From positions 62,001 through 126,000 of the forward strand of contig SYAC01000001.1 in the NCBI GenBank assembly GCA_005787685.1: a stretch of DNA of 64,000 nt, in the 5' to 3' direction. Below, piece after piece: positions 56,546 to 64,000 of this stretch. The notes under the pieces were generated by a model that had not been told where the DNA came from, ran no database searches, and saw nothing but the letters and a program-made list of their open reading frames with translations. The translations under genes were made by a program, and so were the position numbers. The DNA is from Planctomycetia bacterium (lineage in GTDB: Bacteria; Planctomycetota; Phycisphaerae; Phycisphaerales; SM1A02). The first letter of the stretch is position 1. The number at the start of each line of letters is the position of its first letter.

Positions 56546-57853
56546 ATGACACACACTCTCGCATCATCCATTCTTGAATTATCCGCGGCGGACCTAAAAC
56601 CCACGCTTGAGTTTGCAAAGTGGTGCGACGCGCACGATCCACTCAGTGGGTTTCGTGATGAGTTTGAAATTCCCCGCGACCAACACGGCGCAGCGCAGGC
56701 CTACTTGGTTGGCAACTCGCTTGGGCTTATGCCCAAGGCGGCACGCGCGCGCGTTCTAGAGGAACTGAACGATTGGGCCAGCATGGGTGCCGAAGGCCAT
56801 GTCCATGGGACTCGTCCATGGATTCGCTATCACGAATTTTTTCGTTCGGGCCTTGCGCAACTCACCGGCGCGCTGCCTCATGAAGTTGTAGCCATGAACA
56901 CGCTTACGGCGAACTTGCATTTTTTAATGATGAGTTTCTATCGTCCCACAGGCAAGCGGCGCAAGTTGCTCATAGAACGCGGCGCATTTCCAAGCGATCG
57001 ATTCGCCGCGCATTCATTGGTGCGCATGCTGGGTGGCGACCCTGCCACCGATGTGATTGAAGTAGCGCCACGCGATGGCGAGGATTGTCCGCGCAACGAT
57101 GACATTGTTGAGGCGATCACGCGCGCGGGCGACACCATTGCGCTGGTGATGCTTGGCGGCGTGCAGTATTACTCGGGACAAGTGCTCGATATGGCGCGAA
57201 TTACCGCCGCAGCGCAGGCGTCGGGTGCAAAGTGTGGCTGGGATTTGGCTCACGCCATTGGCAATGTTCACCTGGCTCTGCATGAGTGGAACGCGGACTT
57301 CGCTTGCTGGTGTTCTTACAAATATCTCAACGGCGGTCCCGGCGCCGTGGCTGGCGCGTTCATCCATGAGCGACACCACGCAAATCCACCGCCGCGTCTT
57401 GAGGGTTGGTGGGGAACCAATCCCGCCACGCGATTTCAGATGGGACCAGACTTTGATCCAAGCGCGGGCGCCGATGCGTGGCAAGTGTCCAATCCACCCA
57501 TCTTTTCGCTGGCTCCCCTGCTTGCAAGCTTTGATATTTTTCACCGCGCGGGTTTGGCGCGCATGATCGCCAAGAGTCGCGCCATGACGGGCTTTATTGA
57601 ATTATCACTACGCGCGCGCGACCAGAAACATTTTCGAATTCTCACGCCCACGGCGACAAGCGAGCGCGGCTGTCAGCTTTCCATTCTGGTTGAGGGGGGA
57701 ACCGCCACCGCAAAGAAACTGTTCGACACGCTGCTTCCCAAAGGAATTGTGTGCGACTTCCGCCATCCTGGGGTTGTGCGCGCCGCGCCCGCACCGCTGT
57801 ACAACACATTCCAAGAATGCTGGCGGCTAATTGAGGCGCTCACTAGAACTTGA
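56546..57853 (+). CDS. kynU: Kynureninase
   Basis: ATG at 56546 gives a 435-residue protein; the frame is open further upstream only inside nbaD. Signatures: AYLVGNSLGLMPKAARARV, GVQYYSGQVLDM, GWDLAHAIGNVHLALHEWNA and CWCSYKYLNGGPGAVAGAF with the PLP lysine in SYKYLN. It cleaves kynurenine or 3-hydroxykynurenine to anthranilate or 3-hydroxyanthranilate, the substrate of the upstream dioxygenase. Tryptophan dioxygenase and kynurenine monooxygenase are not in the window. Confidence 0.95.
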   Translation: MTHTLASSILELSAADLKPTLEFAKWCDAHDPLSGFRDEFEIPRDQHGAAQAYLVGNSLGLMPKAARARVLEELNDWASMGAEGHVHGTRPWIRYHEFFRSGLAQLTGALPHEVVAMNTLTANLHFLMMSFYRPTGKRRKLLIERGAFPSDRFAAHSLVRMLGGDPATDVIEVAPRDGEDCPRNDDIVEAITRAGDTIALVMLGGVQYYSGQVLDMARITAAAQASGAKCGWDLAHAIGNVHLALHEWNADFACWCSYKYLNGGPGAVAGAFIHERHHANPPPRLEGWWGTNPATRFQMGPDFDPSAGADAWQVSNPPIFSLAPLLASFDIFHRAGLARMIAKSRAMTGFIELSLRARDQKHFRILTPTATSERGCQLSILVEGGTATAKKLFDTLLPKGIVCDFRHPGVVRAAPAPLYNTFQECWRLIEALTRT

Positions 57854-57913
57854 TCATTGAACACAGTCGCATCTCGCGCGTGGTCCAAGTGATCAAGCAC
57901 GAGGCACCTCAAT

Positions 57914-57947
57914 AAAAAAACACCCTTCGGCGTGAAGCGCCGAAGGG
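57914..57947 (-). terminator. Intrinsic terminator of the 79-residue membrane-protein gene
   Basis: CCCTTCGGCG at 57923-57932 pairs with CGCCGAAGGG at 57938-57947 over a five-base loop. Read on the minus strand, a T-run (seven T after TG) ends at 57914. It could also stop kynU transcripts from the other side, though without a T-run in that direction. Confidence 0.9.
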
Positions 57948-57975
57948 GAACAATCTTACAAATGAAATACCAAAC

Positions 57976-58215
57976 TTAGTTCGTGTTGGTGCGCTTCGAG
58001 AAGATGGTCATAATCACAAGAAGCGCGATCAAGCCGACAAAACCGCCTTGTCCGAGTTGTCCAACAAATGTCATTAAGTTTCCAGTCACTTTACCGAAGA
58101 AACCAGTGCTGTCTGTGCCAAAGATAATTTGCACAAGAACGCCAAGAGCAATGAACAAAATCATGATGTCCATCAGTTCACGAGCCCAACCCTTTACAAT
58201 TTCAAATCCCTTCAT
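57976..58215 (-). CDS. Small two-helix membrane protein, 79 residues
   Basis: GGAG lies seven bases before the ATG, and an intrinsic terminator follows the stop, so this is a complete monocistronic gene. The protein has two hydrophobic helices: LMDIMILFIALGVLVQIIFG and GGFVGLIALLVIMTIF, with a glycine-rich segment between them and a basic KRTNTN end. The layout is reminiscent of small pilin-like or VirB2-like proteins, but no signal peptide is clear. I do not recognise the family. Confidence 0.75.
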   Translation of the reverse strand: MKGFEIVKGWARELMDIMILFIALGVLVQIIFGTDSTGFFGKVTGNLMTFVGQLGQGGFVGLIALLVIMTIFSKRTNTN

Positions 58216-58330
58216 GCGAAGTCTCCTCTGTTAAGGTCAAATCGGGCGAACCGATGCCGCCACCAATTGTTCATCGGTGATAAGTGGCTTAAAACTTAAT
58301 GGCTTAGGTCGATTGCTTGAAAGCACTGAT

Positions 58331-58426
58331 TTAAAAACCAATGAGTCGAGCAAATAAAATGCCTATTAATAGGCTGCAAACAGCTACTAGTGTTTTTTGA
58401 ATTCGGTGGTGTGCTTGTGCTGACAT
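58331..58426 (-). CDS. 31-residue single-helix membrane peptide
   Basis: The ATG at 58426 has GGAG seven bases upstream. The product begins MSAQAHHRIQKTLVAVCSLL and has a polar, basic N-terminus (HHRIQK) followed by one hydrophobic helix of about 19 residues. Longer in-frame readings start from TTG and lack this ribosome site. It lies 115 bp upstream of the 79-residue membrane-protein gene on the same strand. No family is known to me. Confidence 0.5.
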   Translation of the reverse strand: MSAQAHHRIQKTLVAVCSLLIGILFARLIGF

Positions 58427-58671
58427 GTCGATTCTCCGTAAAAAAAGGCAGTTTTGAGCATAATGAGCGCCAAAAACTACCGTACTGCATCTAAATTCAA
58501 ATACACCGTTCAAAAATCAAATGTTTACTGCAAATTTATTCTTTTCTATTTATTTTTATGGTGAATACACGGTTAAAGCGACCCGTGGGGCGTGAACCCT
58601 TGAACCCCACTACATATTGCATAGGTTTGTCATTTGTTCAATACGACGCAATGTGCCAATGAATGCGCGGG

Positions 58672-59352
58672 TCAACCCAACTCAGGCAAACAACTGGCCG
58701 CGACACAATTCAATATGGCATGAACCGCGCGTGCGCCTGTGTGGCTGTCCATACAGGGACCACCGCGCAAGCGCGACTGCTCTGGAAGTTGCGGCACATG
58801 AATGAAGCCGGCGATGAAGTTGTGGTGTGAAGCGGATGAGGTTGTTTTTTTATGTGCGTGGTGAAGAAGGCGAAACATAATTTCGTTGCAAAGAAAGGTT
58901 CCCGCATCGGTTGATAATTTCGCCGGCACACCCGTCGATACGCACGAATGCAACATGGATTGCGTTGGCAACGTTGATAAATACAAAGCGGGCGCGCCCG
59001 CAACCACCACTTCATTTTGAATTTGAAGGCCGGCATTATCCGCGATGCGGCTGTCGCGCATATTCACCGCTTGAGTTTCAATATGCACGCAATCCGCCTT
59101 TGCGGATTCACCAAGGGCAACCACCACATCGGGTCGCGTTGCCTCAATACGCTCAAGCGCAGCATGCCAGGCAGATTGCCGCTGAGTGCCTCCAATAACA
59201 TCAAGAGCAAGATAATCGCGTGTTCCAAATTCAGGATTCATATGCGCCAGCAATTTCGCAATTTCAATCGTGGGATTCATACCACTTCCCCCAAAGGGCT
59301 CAAAGCTTGTCACGAGAATATGTGGACGTGGATGAGTTGAAGTTGCGGACAC
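58672..59352 (-). CDS. pcp: Pyroglutamyl-peptidase I
   Basis: ILVTSFEPFGGSGMNPTIEI is the family's N-terminal signature. The catalytic triad is visible: Glu in VVALGESAKAD, Cys in DAGTFLCNEIMF and His in AGFIHVPQLPEQ. It removes N-terminal pyroglutamate from peptides in the cytoplasm. At 226 residues it is of usual length. Divergent from 5-oxoprolinase with 110 bp between, which makes a pyroglutamate-release and degradation pair. Confidence 0.94.
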   Translation of the reverse strand: MSATSTHPRPHILVTSFEPFGGSGMNPTIEIAKLLAHMNPEFGTRDYLALDVIGGTQRQSAWHAALERIEATRPDVVVALGESAKADCVHIETQAVNMRDSRIADNAGLQIQNEVVVAGAPALYLSTLPTQSMLHSCVSTGVPAKLSTDAGTFLCNEIMFRLLHHAHKKTTSSASHHNFIAGFIHVPQLPEQSRLRGGPCMDSHTGARAVHAILNCVAASCLPELG

Positions 59353-59462
59353 AAAGGCACGCTACCAAGCCATTCAATTTATTTCTCGCACGGATACGCT
59401 GCAGCCATACCGTGAATCAAACGCAGACGCATAACAAGGGTGACAACACCCCCAAAAGAATC

Positions 59463-62400
59463 ATGTGGAACATTGGTGTTGACACTGGTGGAACATTCAC
59501 GGATTGCGTGGCGCGCCACATGGATGGTCAGGTTGCACGCGCCAAGGTGTTAAGCACATCGGCGTTTCGTGGCGTGGTGCGCGGTGGATCAAAGAGTTCA
59601 CTGGTGATTGAATTTACTGGCGGTTTATTGCAAACAAACTTAGATAATTTCTTTTTCGGATTTAAAATTTTCGCGGTGGGTAGCGCCATGGTGAACGGGG
59701 ATACCAAGGTGCAGACCACGCGCGCGCGCAATGCGCTGGTTCAAACGGCGCGCTTTCTTCAGCCGAGTCTTGTTGAGTTTGAAATTGGCGCGGACACTGG
59801 CGGGCGCCCCGCCACTCCCTTGCATTTACCCGACTTGAATGGGAAAAATGCAACTTCATTCACTTCATTTCATGCGCATGAGTTGCATCCGACTGGTTCA
59901 TTTGTGGACTGTGTCGCGCCATTTGAAGCCCCAATTCTTGCCGCACGACTTGCTATTAACCGTCCATTTCCATTGACGCTCGAGGATTGCCGCATTTGCA
60001 TTGGCACTACTCGTGGAACCAATGCCTTGTTGCAAGGGCGCGTGAGTGCGGTGACACTTTGCGTGAACCAAGGTCTGGAAGATATTTTGCGTATTGGCGA
60101 CCAGCGACGCCTGGATATTTTTGCGGCAGCACCATGCAAGCCACAAGCACTTGAAAAAAATTATGTTGGTTTGAATGCTCGCATGGCCATGAATGGAAAT
60201 GAACTTTCATCTCTTGATGAGAATGCACTACGCGCCCACGCGATCCAATGCGTGCATGCTGGAAACAGAATTGCTGCCGTGGCCCTGCTGCATGCGGCGG
60301 TGAATCCCTTGCATGAAATTCGCGTGGCGCAAATTCTTCGTGACGCGGGTTTCACCTGGGTTTCGGTTTCACATCAATGCGGTTCAACCAGCCGCTTTGA
60401 GCCGCGCGCGCGCGCCGCCGTAGTGGACGCGGCGCTCAGCGGTCCAGTTGGTGAATTTATAAGTTCAATTCAAAGCGGTGCCGCGGGCGCAGATATTTTT
60501 ATGATGACCAGCGCCGGCGGGCTGACTCCCGCGCATGCCTTCGCGCCACGCGAAAGTTTGTTGTCGGGACCGGCAGGCGGCGTGGCCAGCGCCAACGACA
60601 TTGCGCGCGCATGTGGGTTCGCTTCTTGCGTCACGCTTGACATGGGTGGAACTAGCACCGATGTCGCCCGCGTGGATGGATCGCCAGAAATGCGCGACGA
60701 GACAACGGTGGGCGCGGCGACCATCGCCTCGCCTTGCGTGGCCGTTGAAAGCGTGGCAGCCGGTGGTGGATCTATTTTGTGGTGGGACGGCGAAGCCCGG
60801 CGCGTTGGTCCACAAAGCGCGGGTGCAATTCCTGGTCCCGCCTGTTACGGCGCGGGCGGGCCACTCACACTGACAGACGCGCATTTTATTTTGGGGCATA
60901 TCGACGCGCGCATGATGCCAATTCCAATTTCACTGAGCCACGCGCTCGATCGAGCGCATGAATTGCACGCGGCAATTATGCGCGACATTGGATTTGACAC
61001 TTCGCATGGCGATCATGCGGAGCAAGACGCTGGCCATACGCCATTGACAACGCCACGCATCCCGCCGCTGATGACGCTACATGACATGCTGCGCGAATTC
61101 ATTGCCATTGCAGACGAATCCATGGCCGCGGCAATTCGCACGGTCACAGTTCGCAAAGGCGTTGATCCAGGTGATCACGCTTTGGTGGCCTTTGGTGGCG
61201 CGGGAGGACTTCATGCCTGTGCCATTGCGCAACAACTTGGCATGCAACACATTGTTCTTCCCGCGGACGCTGGCCTTTTGTGCGCGAGTGGCATTTGCCA
61301 CGCGCCTGTGACGCGGGTGGTGTGGGAACTTGTGCTGAAAGTGATTGATGAAGACCAACTCAATCTGCCTGAAAAATTTGATGGATTATTTGGGCGCGCA
61401 CAGCGGGAGTTGCGGGACATTGGAATAGATCCTTCAGGCGTCAATCAAACTCGGCGCGTGGCGTTGATGCGCCTGTTGGGACAAGAGGAAAGTCTGGAGA
61501 TTGAATTGCCCCTTGCGCGTACGCAACCACTCAACGCCGACATTGTGCGTGAATTATTCCAACGCCGTTTTCATGAAACATATGGATTTCTTCCCAATGC
61601 CTCCCGCGCAATCGAGCTTGAGCGCATTCGTCTTCAGGTTGAAATCTCAAAAACGCCATTGCAGCGTGCGGCTATTGATCCCAAGATATCTGTGGACATG
61701 ATTGGGCCGAGCGTCCTTACATCTTCACATTCAACGGCGTTTGTTGCCCTCGGGTGGCGCGCATCAACGCATGCAAGTGGTGCCGTCATTCTTTCTCGCC
61801 ATGATGTGGGGTCTGAATCGCCCAGCACTAGCGCGTACTCCCATGAACTTGTCGCGGCGCGGCTTGGCGCTATTGCCACCGATATGGGCGAACAACTTCG
61901 GCGCACCGCAGTTTCGCCAAACATAAAGGATCGTCTGGATTTTTCTTGCGGACTGCTTGACGCGGATGGATTTCTTGTTGTGAACGCGCCCCATATTCCA
62001 ATTCATCTGGGTGCACTTGGCGCGTGCGTGCGTGAAGTGGGAAAGGCGCACGCGTTTGCGCCCGGCCAAGTTTGGGTTGTCAATCATCCGCGCTTTGGCG
62101 GCTCACATTTGCCGGATCTCACCGTGATCACGCCCATATTTTCCCAAGCACGCCAAGATTCGCCAACTGGTGAGCTGATCGGCTTCGCAGCCAATCGCGC
62201 GCACCACGCCGAAATGGGTGGAACGCGTCCTGGATCCATGCCGCCGGATGCGACCACGCTCGAGCATGAAGGCGTTGTGATTATGCCAACACTTATTGTT
62301 GAACATGGCGTGGCGCATTTGGATCGCGTGGAGCGACAACTACGCGGCGGCGCGTGGCCAAGCCGCATGGTGGCGGACAATCTTGCGGATATTTCGGCCC

Positions 62401-63452
62401 AAGTTGCGGCAAACACATTGGCGGTGACTCGCATGCTGCGGTTGGTTGAGCCCAACCATATGTCGTCGCAAGACACAATGCTTGGGCAAAGCGGTTTGCA
62501 ATTTCTGCGCGACGCATGCCTGAAGTTGCGGATGTCCGCGCGCCGAACCGCTGAGCGCGCGCTGCAATTATTACCCGCCGTGATTACGCCGCTTGAAGAA
62601 CGGCTTGATGATGGCACGATGCTGCGCGTGCACATGCGACGCACGCAAAATCCGCCGCGGCTTGTGGTTGATTTTACTGGCACATCCGAGCAACACGCCA
62701 ATAATTTGAACGCGCCGCAGGCAGTCACGCGCGCCGCAGTGATGTATTGCATTCGCGTATTGGCCGGACAACTTCTAGGCGAAGTGGCCCCCGCTTTTCC
62801 AATGAACGAGGGACTGCTTGATCCAATTGAAATTATTTTGCCCGCTCGGACAATTTTGTCTCCAGATTTTTCAGGCCCACCCCGCGACTGTCCCGCTTGC
62901 GCCATTGGACAAACGGAAACCAGTCAGCGGCTTGTGGACTTGCTTTGGAGGGCCTTCAATCTTGGCGCATGCAGTCAAGGAACCATCAACAATCTTTTGT
63001 TTGGTAACGCGCGATTTGGATTTTATGAAACGATCGCCGGCGGCGCGGGCGCAACCGCAAGTGGCGACGGTGAAAGTGGCGTGCACACCCACATCAGCAA
63101 CACGCGCATCACCGATGCAGAGGTGATGGAGCGGCGCTATCCAGTGCGTCTTGAGCAATTTTCCATTCGACATAATTCGGGCGGCGCAGGAAAGTTCCGC
63201 GGTGGCGACGGCCTTGTGCGTCGCATTCGATTTCTTGAAGGCGTTGACTTGTCCTTTCTTTCACAACACCGCACAGAGGCGCCATATGGAATGAATGGCG
63301 GATTGCCAGGCGCGCGTGGTGCGCAGCGTATTGCGCGCGCCAATGGAACAATTCAGGAAATTCCAGGAATTGTGGCGGCTCGCATGGAAGTAGGCGACGC
63401 GATAGAAATTGAAACGCCAGGCGGTGGCGGATTTGACAGCGTGGATTCATAA
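59463..63452 (+). CDS. 5-oxoprolinase (ATP-hydrolysing), HyuA-HyuB fusion
   Basis: ATG at 59463 starts [20 protein letters not shown], the HyuA phosphate-binding motif. The HyuA half spans about 1-740 ([45 protein letters not shown]). The HyuB half spans about 780-1325 ([62 protein letters not shown]). It opens 5-oxoproline to glutamate with ATP. An insertion of roughly 100 residues follows the first motif (after KVLST). Longer frames to 59220 lie inside pcp antisense and are rejected. Confidence 0.93.
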   Translation: MWNIGVDTGGTFTDCVARHMDGQVARAKVLSTSAFRGVVRGGSKSSLVIEFTGGLLQTNLDNFFFGFKIFAVGSAMVNGDTKVQTTRARNALVQTARFLQPSLVEFEIGADTGGRPATPLHLPDLNGKNATSFTSFHAHELHPTGSFVDCVAPFEAPILAARLAINRPFPLTLEDCRICIGTTRGTNALLQGRVSAVTLCVNQGLEDILRIGDQRRLDIFAAAPCKPQALEKNYVGLNARMAMNGNELSSLDENALRAHAIQCVHAGNRIAAVALLHAAVNPLHEIRVAQILRDAGFTWVSVSHQCGSTSRFEPRARAAVVDAALSGPVGEFISSIQSGAAGADIFMMTSAGGLTPAHAFAPRESLLSGPAGGVASANDIARACGFASCVTLDMGGTSTDVARVDGSPEMRDETTVGAATIASPCVAVESVAAGGGSILWWDGEARRVGPQSAGAIPGPACYGAGGPLTLTDAHFILGHIDARMMPIPISLSHALDRAHELHAAIMRDIGFDTSHGDHAEQDAGHTPLTTPRIPPLMTLHDMLREFIAIADESMAAAIRTVTVRKGVDPGDHALVAFGGAGGLHACAIAQQLGMQHIVLPADAGLLCASGICHAPVTRVVWELVLKVIDEDQLNLPEKFDGLFGRAQRELRDIGIDPSGVNQTRRVALMRLLGQEESLEIELPLARTQPLNADIVRELFQRRFHETYGFLPNASRAIELERIRLQVEISKTPLQRAAIDPKISVDMIGPSVLTSSHSTAFVALGWRASTHASGAVILSRHDVGSESPSTSAYSHELVAARLGAIATDMGEQLRRTAVSPNIKDRLDFSCGLLDADGFLVVNAPHIPIHLGALGACVREVGKAHAFAPGQVWVVNHPRFGGSHLPDLTVITPIFSQARQDSPTGELIGFAANRAHHAEMGGTRPGSMPPDATTLEHEGVVIMPTLIVEHGVAHLDRVERQLRGGAWPSRMVADNLADISAQVAANTLAVTRMLRLVEPNHMSSQDTMLGQSGLQFLRDACLKLRMSARRTAERALQLLPAVITPLEERLDDGTMLRVHMRRTQNPPRLVVDFTGTSEQHANNLNAPQAVTRAAVMYCIRVLAGQLLGEVAPAFPMNEGLLDPIEIILPARTILSPDFSGPPRDCPACAIGQTETSQRLVDLLWRAFNLGACSQGTINNLLFGNARFGFYETIAGGAGATASGDGESGVHTHISNTRITDAEVMERRYPVRLEQFSIRHNSGGAGKFRGGDGLVRRIRFLEGVDLSFLSQHRTEAPYGMNGGLPGARGAQRIARANGTIQEIPGIVAARMEVGDAIEIETPGGGGFDSVDS

Positions 63453-63539
63453 TCGCGCGCCTTTTGGCGCAAATCCGCGGCACGATCACCCCCACATAAT
63501 TCATTCCTGCTTTCGCAACATCCATATCATTTCTCATTC

Positions 63540-64000
63540 ATGGCTACACACAGTGAACCGAACACGCCAGGGTCCGCCACCATCCGCGTGGCATCGCTGC
63601 ATGTGTATCCGTTAAAGGGCGCGCGCGGATTTTCACCGCAAAGTTGGCCAGCTGATGAGCGTGGTTTACGCCACGACCGTCGCTTCATGTTGGTGGACGA
63701 CACGGGAAATTTTATTTCGCAGCGAACCTGCCCGAAGTTGGCGCGGGTGCGTGCGGAAATTTTTTCAAATGAGATGCGCCTTTCTTTCCCAAGACTCGCA
63801 AATGAAATGACGAATTCTGTTCAAGGCGCGCGGCTCATGCGGGATATGGCGCAACCCAAAACAGTGCGCATACCACTTGAACAAAATACATTTTCAACCA
63901 GCACCACGCCGCGTCATTCAATTCGCGTGCAAGTTTGGGATGACTTTCTATTGGCTCCCGCAATTTGGCCCCATGCGGACACCGCCCTGAGCGAATTTCT
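63540..64000 (+). CDS. MOSC-domain protein, N-terminal part
   Basis: ATG at 63540 starts a frame that runs off the window. IRVASLHVYPLKGARGFSPQ, then ERGLRHDRRFMLVDDTGNFI and SQRTCPKLARV are the N-terminal beta-barrel of MOSC (molybdenum-cofactor sulfurase-like) proteins. The MOSC sulfur-carrier domain with its cysteine would lie beyond the window. Substrate unknown; these proteins often reduce N-hydroxylated compounds or carry sulfur. Confidence 0.85.
   Translation, partial: MATHSEPNTPGSATIRVASLHVYPLKGARGFSPQSWPADERGLRHDRRFMLVDDTGNFISQRTCPKLARVRAEIFSNEMRLSFPRLANEMTNSVQGARLMRDMAQPKTVRIPLEQNTFSTSTTPRHSIRVQVWDDFLLAPAIWPHADTALSEF

Noticed and set aside
58570-58615. Hairpin GTGGGG...CCCCAC with TTCAAGG in the loop on the minus strand, resembling a tRNA T-arm
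   Set aside because: The stem is 6 bp with a 14-base loop, which does not fit a T-arm, and no acceptor or anticodon arm was found around it.
59220-59462. 81-residue N-terminal extension of the 5-oxoprolinase frame
   Set aside because: It lies antisense within pcp and has no family counterpart; the HyuA motif begins directly after the ATG at 59463.

Overview
The window looks like chromosome of a planctomycete, most likely of the Phycisphaerae. Four extracellular proteins carry dockerin-type EF-hand repeats, and one secreted protein ends in a PEP-CTERM-like tail (VPTPGAVTLVGLAGLF plus a basic cluster), a combination typical of that group. Many genes lack a clear Shine-Dalgarno site; those that have one use GGAG or GGGG about 7-9 bases before the start. 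No tRNA, rRNA, CRISPR array or intact insertion sequence was seen. The taxonomic call is inference.

Region by region. 0-7.6 kb: a truncated SDR-type reductase, a fragment resembling an antitoxin, a Gld-type ABC exporter operon, a GT39-like membrane protein and a cyclopropane-fatty-acid-synthase-like methyltransferase. 7.6-13.9 kb: secreted dockerin and PEP-CTERM proteins, a two-HTH regulator and a GH18 chitinase. 14-20 kb: a SulP transporter fused to beta-carbonic anhydrase, a VWA protein, a broken FAD oxidoreductase and NDH-2. 20.2-33.5 kb: seven tandem TPR-GT41 (O-GlcNAc-transferase-like) paralogues with a related methyltransferase. Copies 2-5 are intact and joined by ATGA overlaps; the outer copies are decayed, and copy 6 is an inverted methyltransferase-GT41 fusion. 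33.5-37.8 kb: an AA10 lytic monooxygenase and a GH5 glucanase, both with CBM2-like and dockerin modules. 37.9-43.2 kb: a 1623-residue fusion of malate synthase, OHCU decarboxylase, a serine beta-lactamase-fold domain and allantoicase, divergent from 5-hydroxyisourate hydrolase. 43.3-49.4 kb: thrA-thrC, a ketopantoate-reductase-like gene, a 37-residue small ORF and an HpnA-like epimerase. 49.4-54.5 kb: minus-strand genes (membrane protein, trhO, SYLF lipoprotein, tyrA with chorismate mutase, small membrane protein, acyl desaturase). 54.8-57.9 kb: three kynurenine-pathway genes. 58-64 kb: two small membrane proteins, pyroglutamyl peptidase divergent from 5-oxoprolinase, and a partial MOSC protein.

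How the genes work together. Chitinase, AA10 and GH5 share CBM2 and dockerin modules and probably act on chitin or cellulose outside the cell; the LuxR-like regulator divergent from the chitinase is the obvious candidate controller. The fusion protein plus isourate hydrolase would lead from 5-hydroxyisourate to malate almost entirely on one polypeptide. The kynurenine genes and the pcp/5-oxoprolinase pair are further amino-acid salvage modules.

The most unusual items are the malate synthase-UraD-hydrolase-allantoicase fusion, the decaying and partly inverted GT41 array, and a fossil chitinase sequence just downstream of the RCC1-dockerin gene that records how the dockerin module was copied. 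All five frameshifts detected in the window fit loss of a single base.
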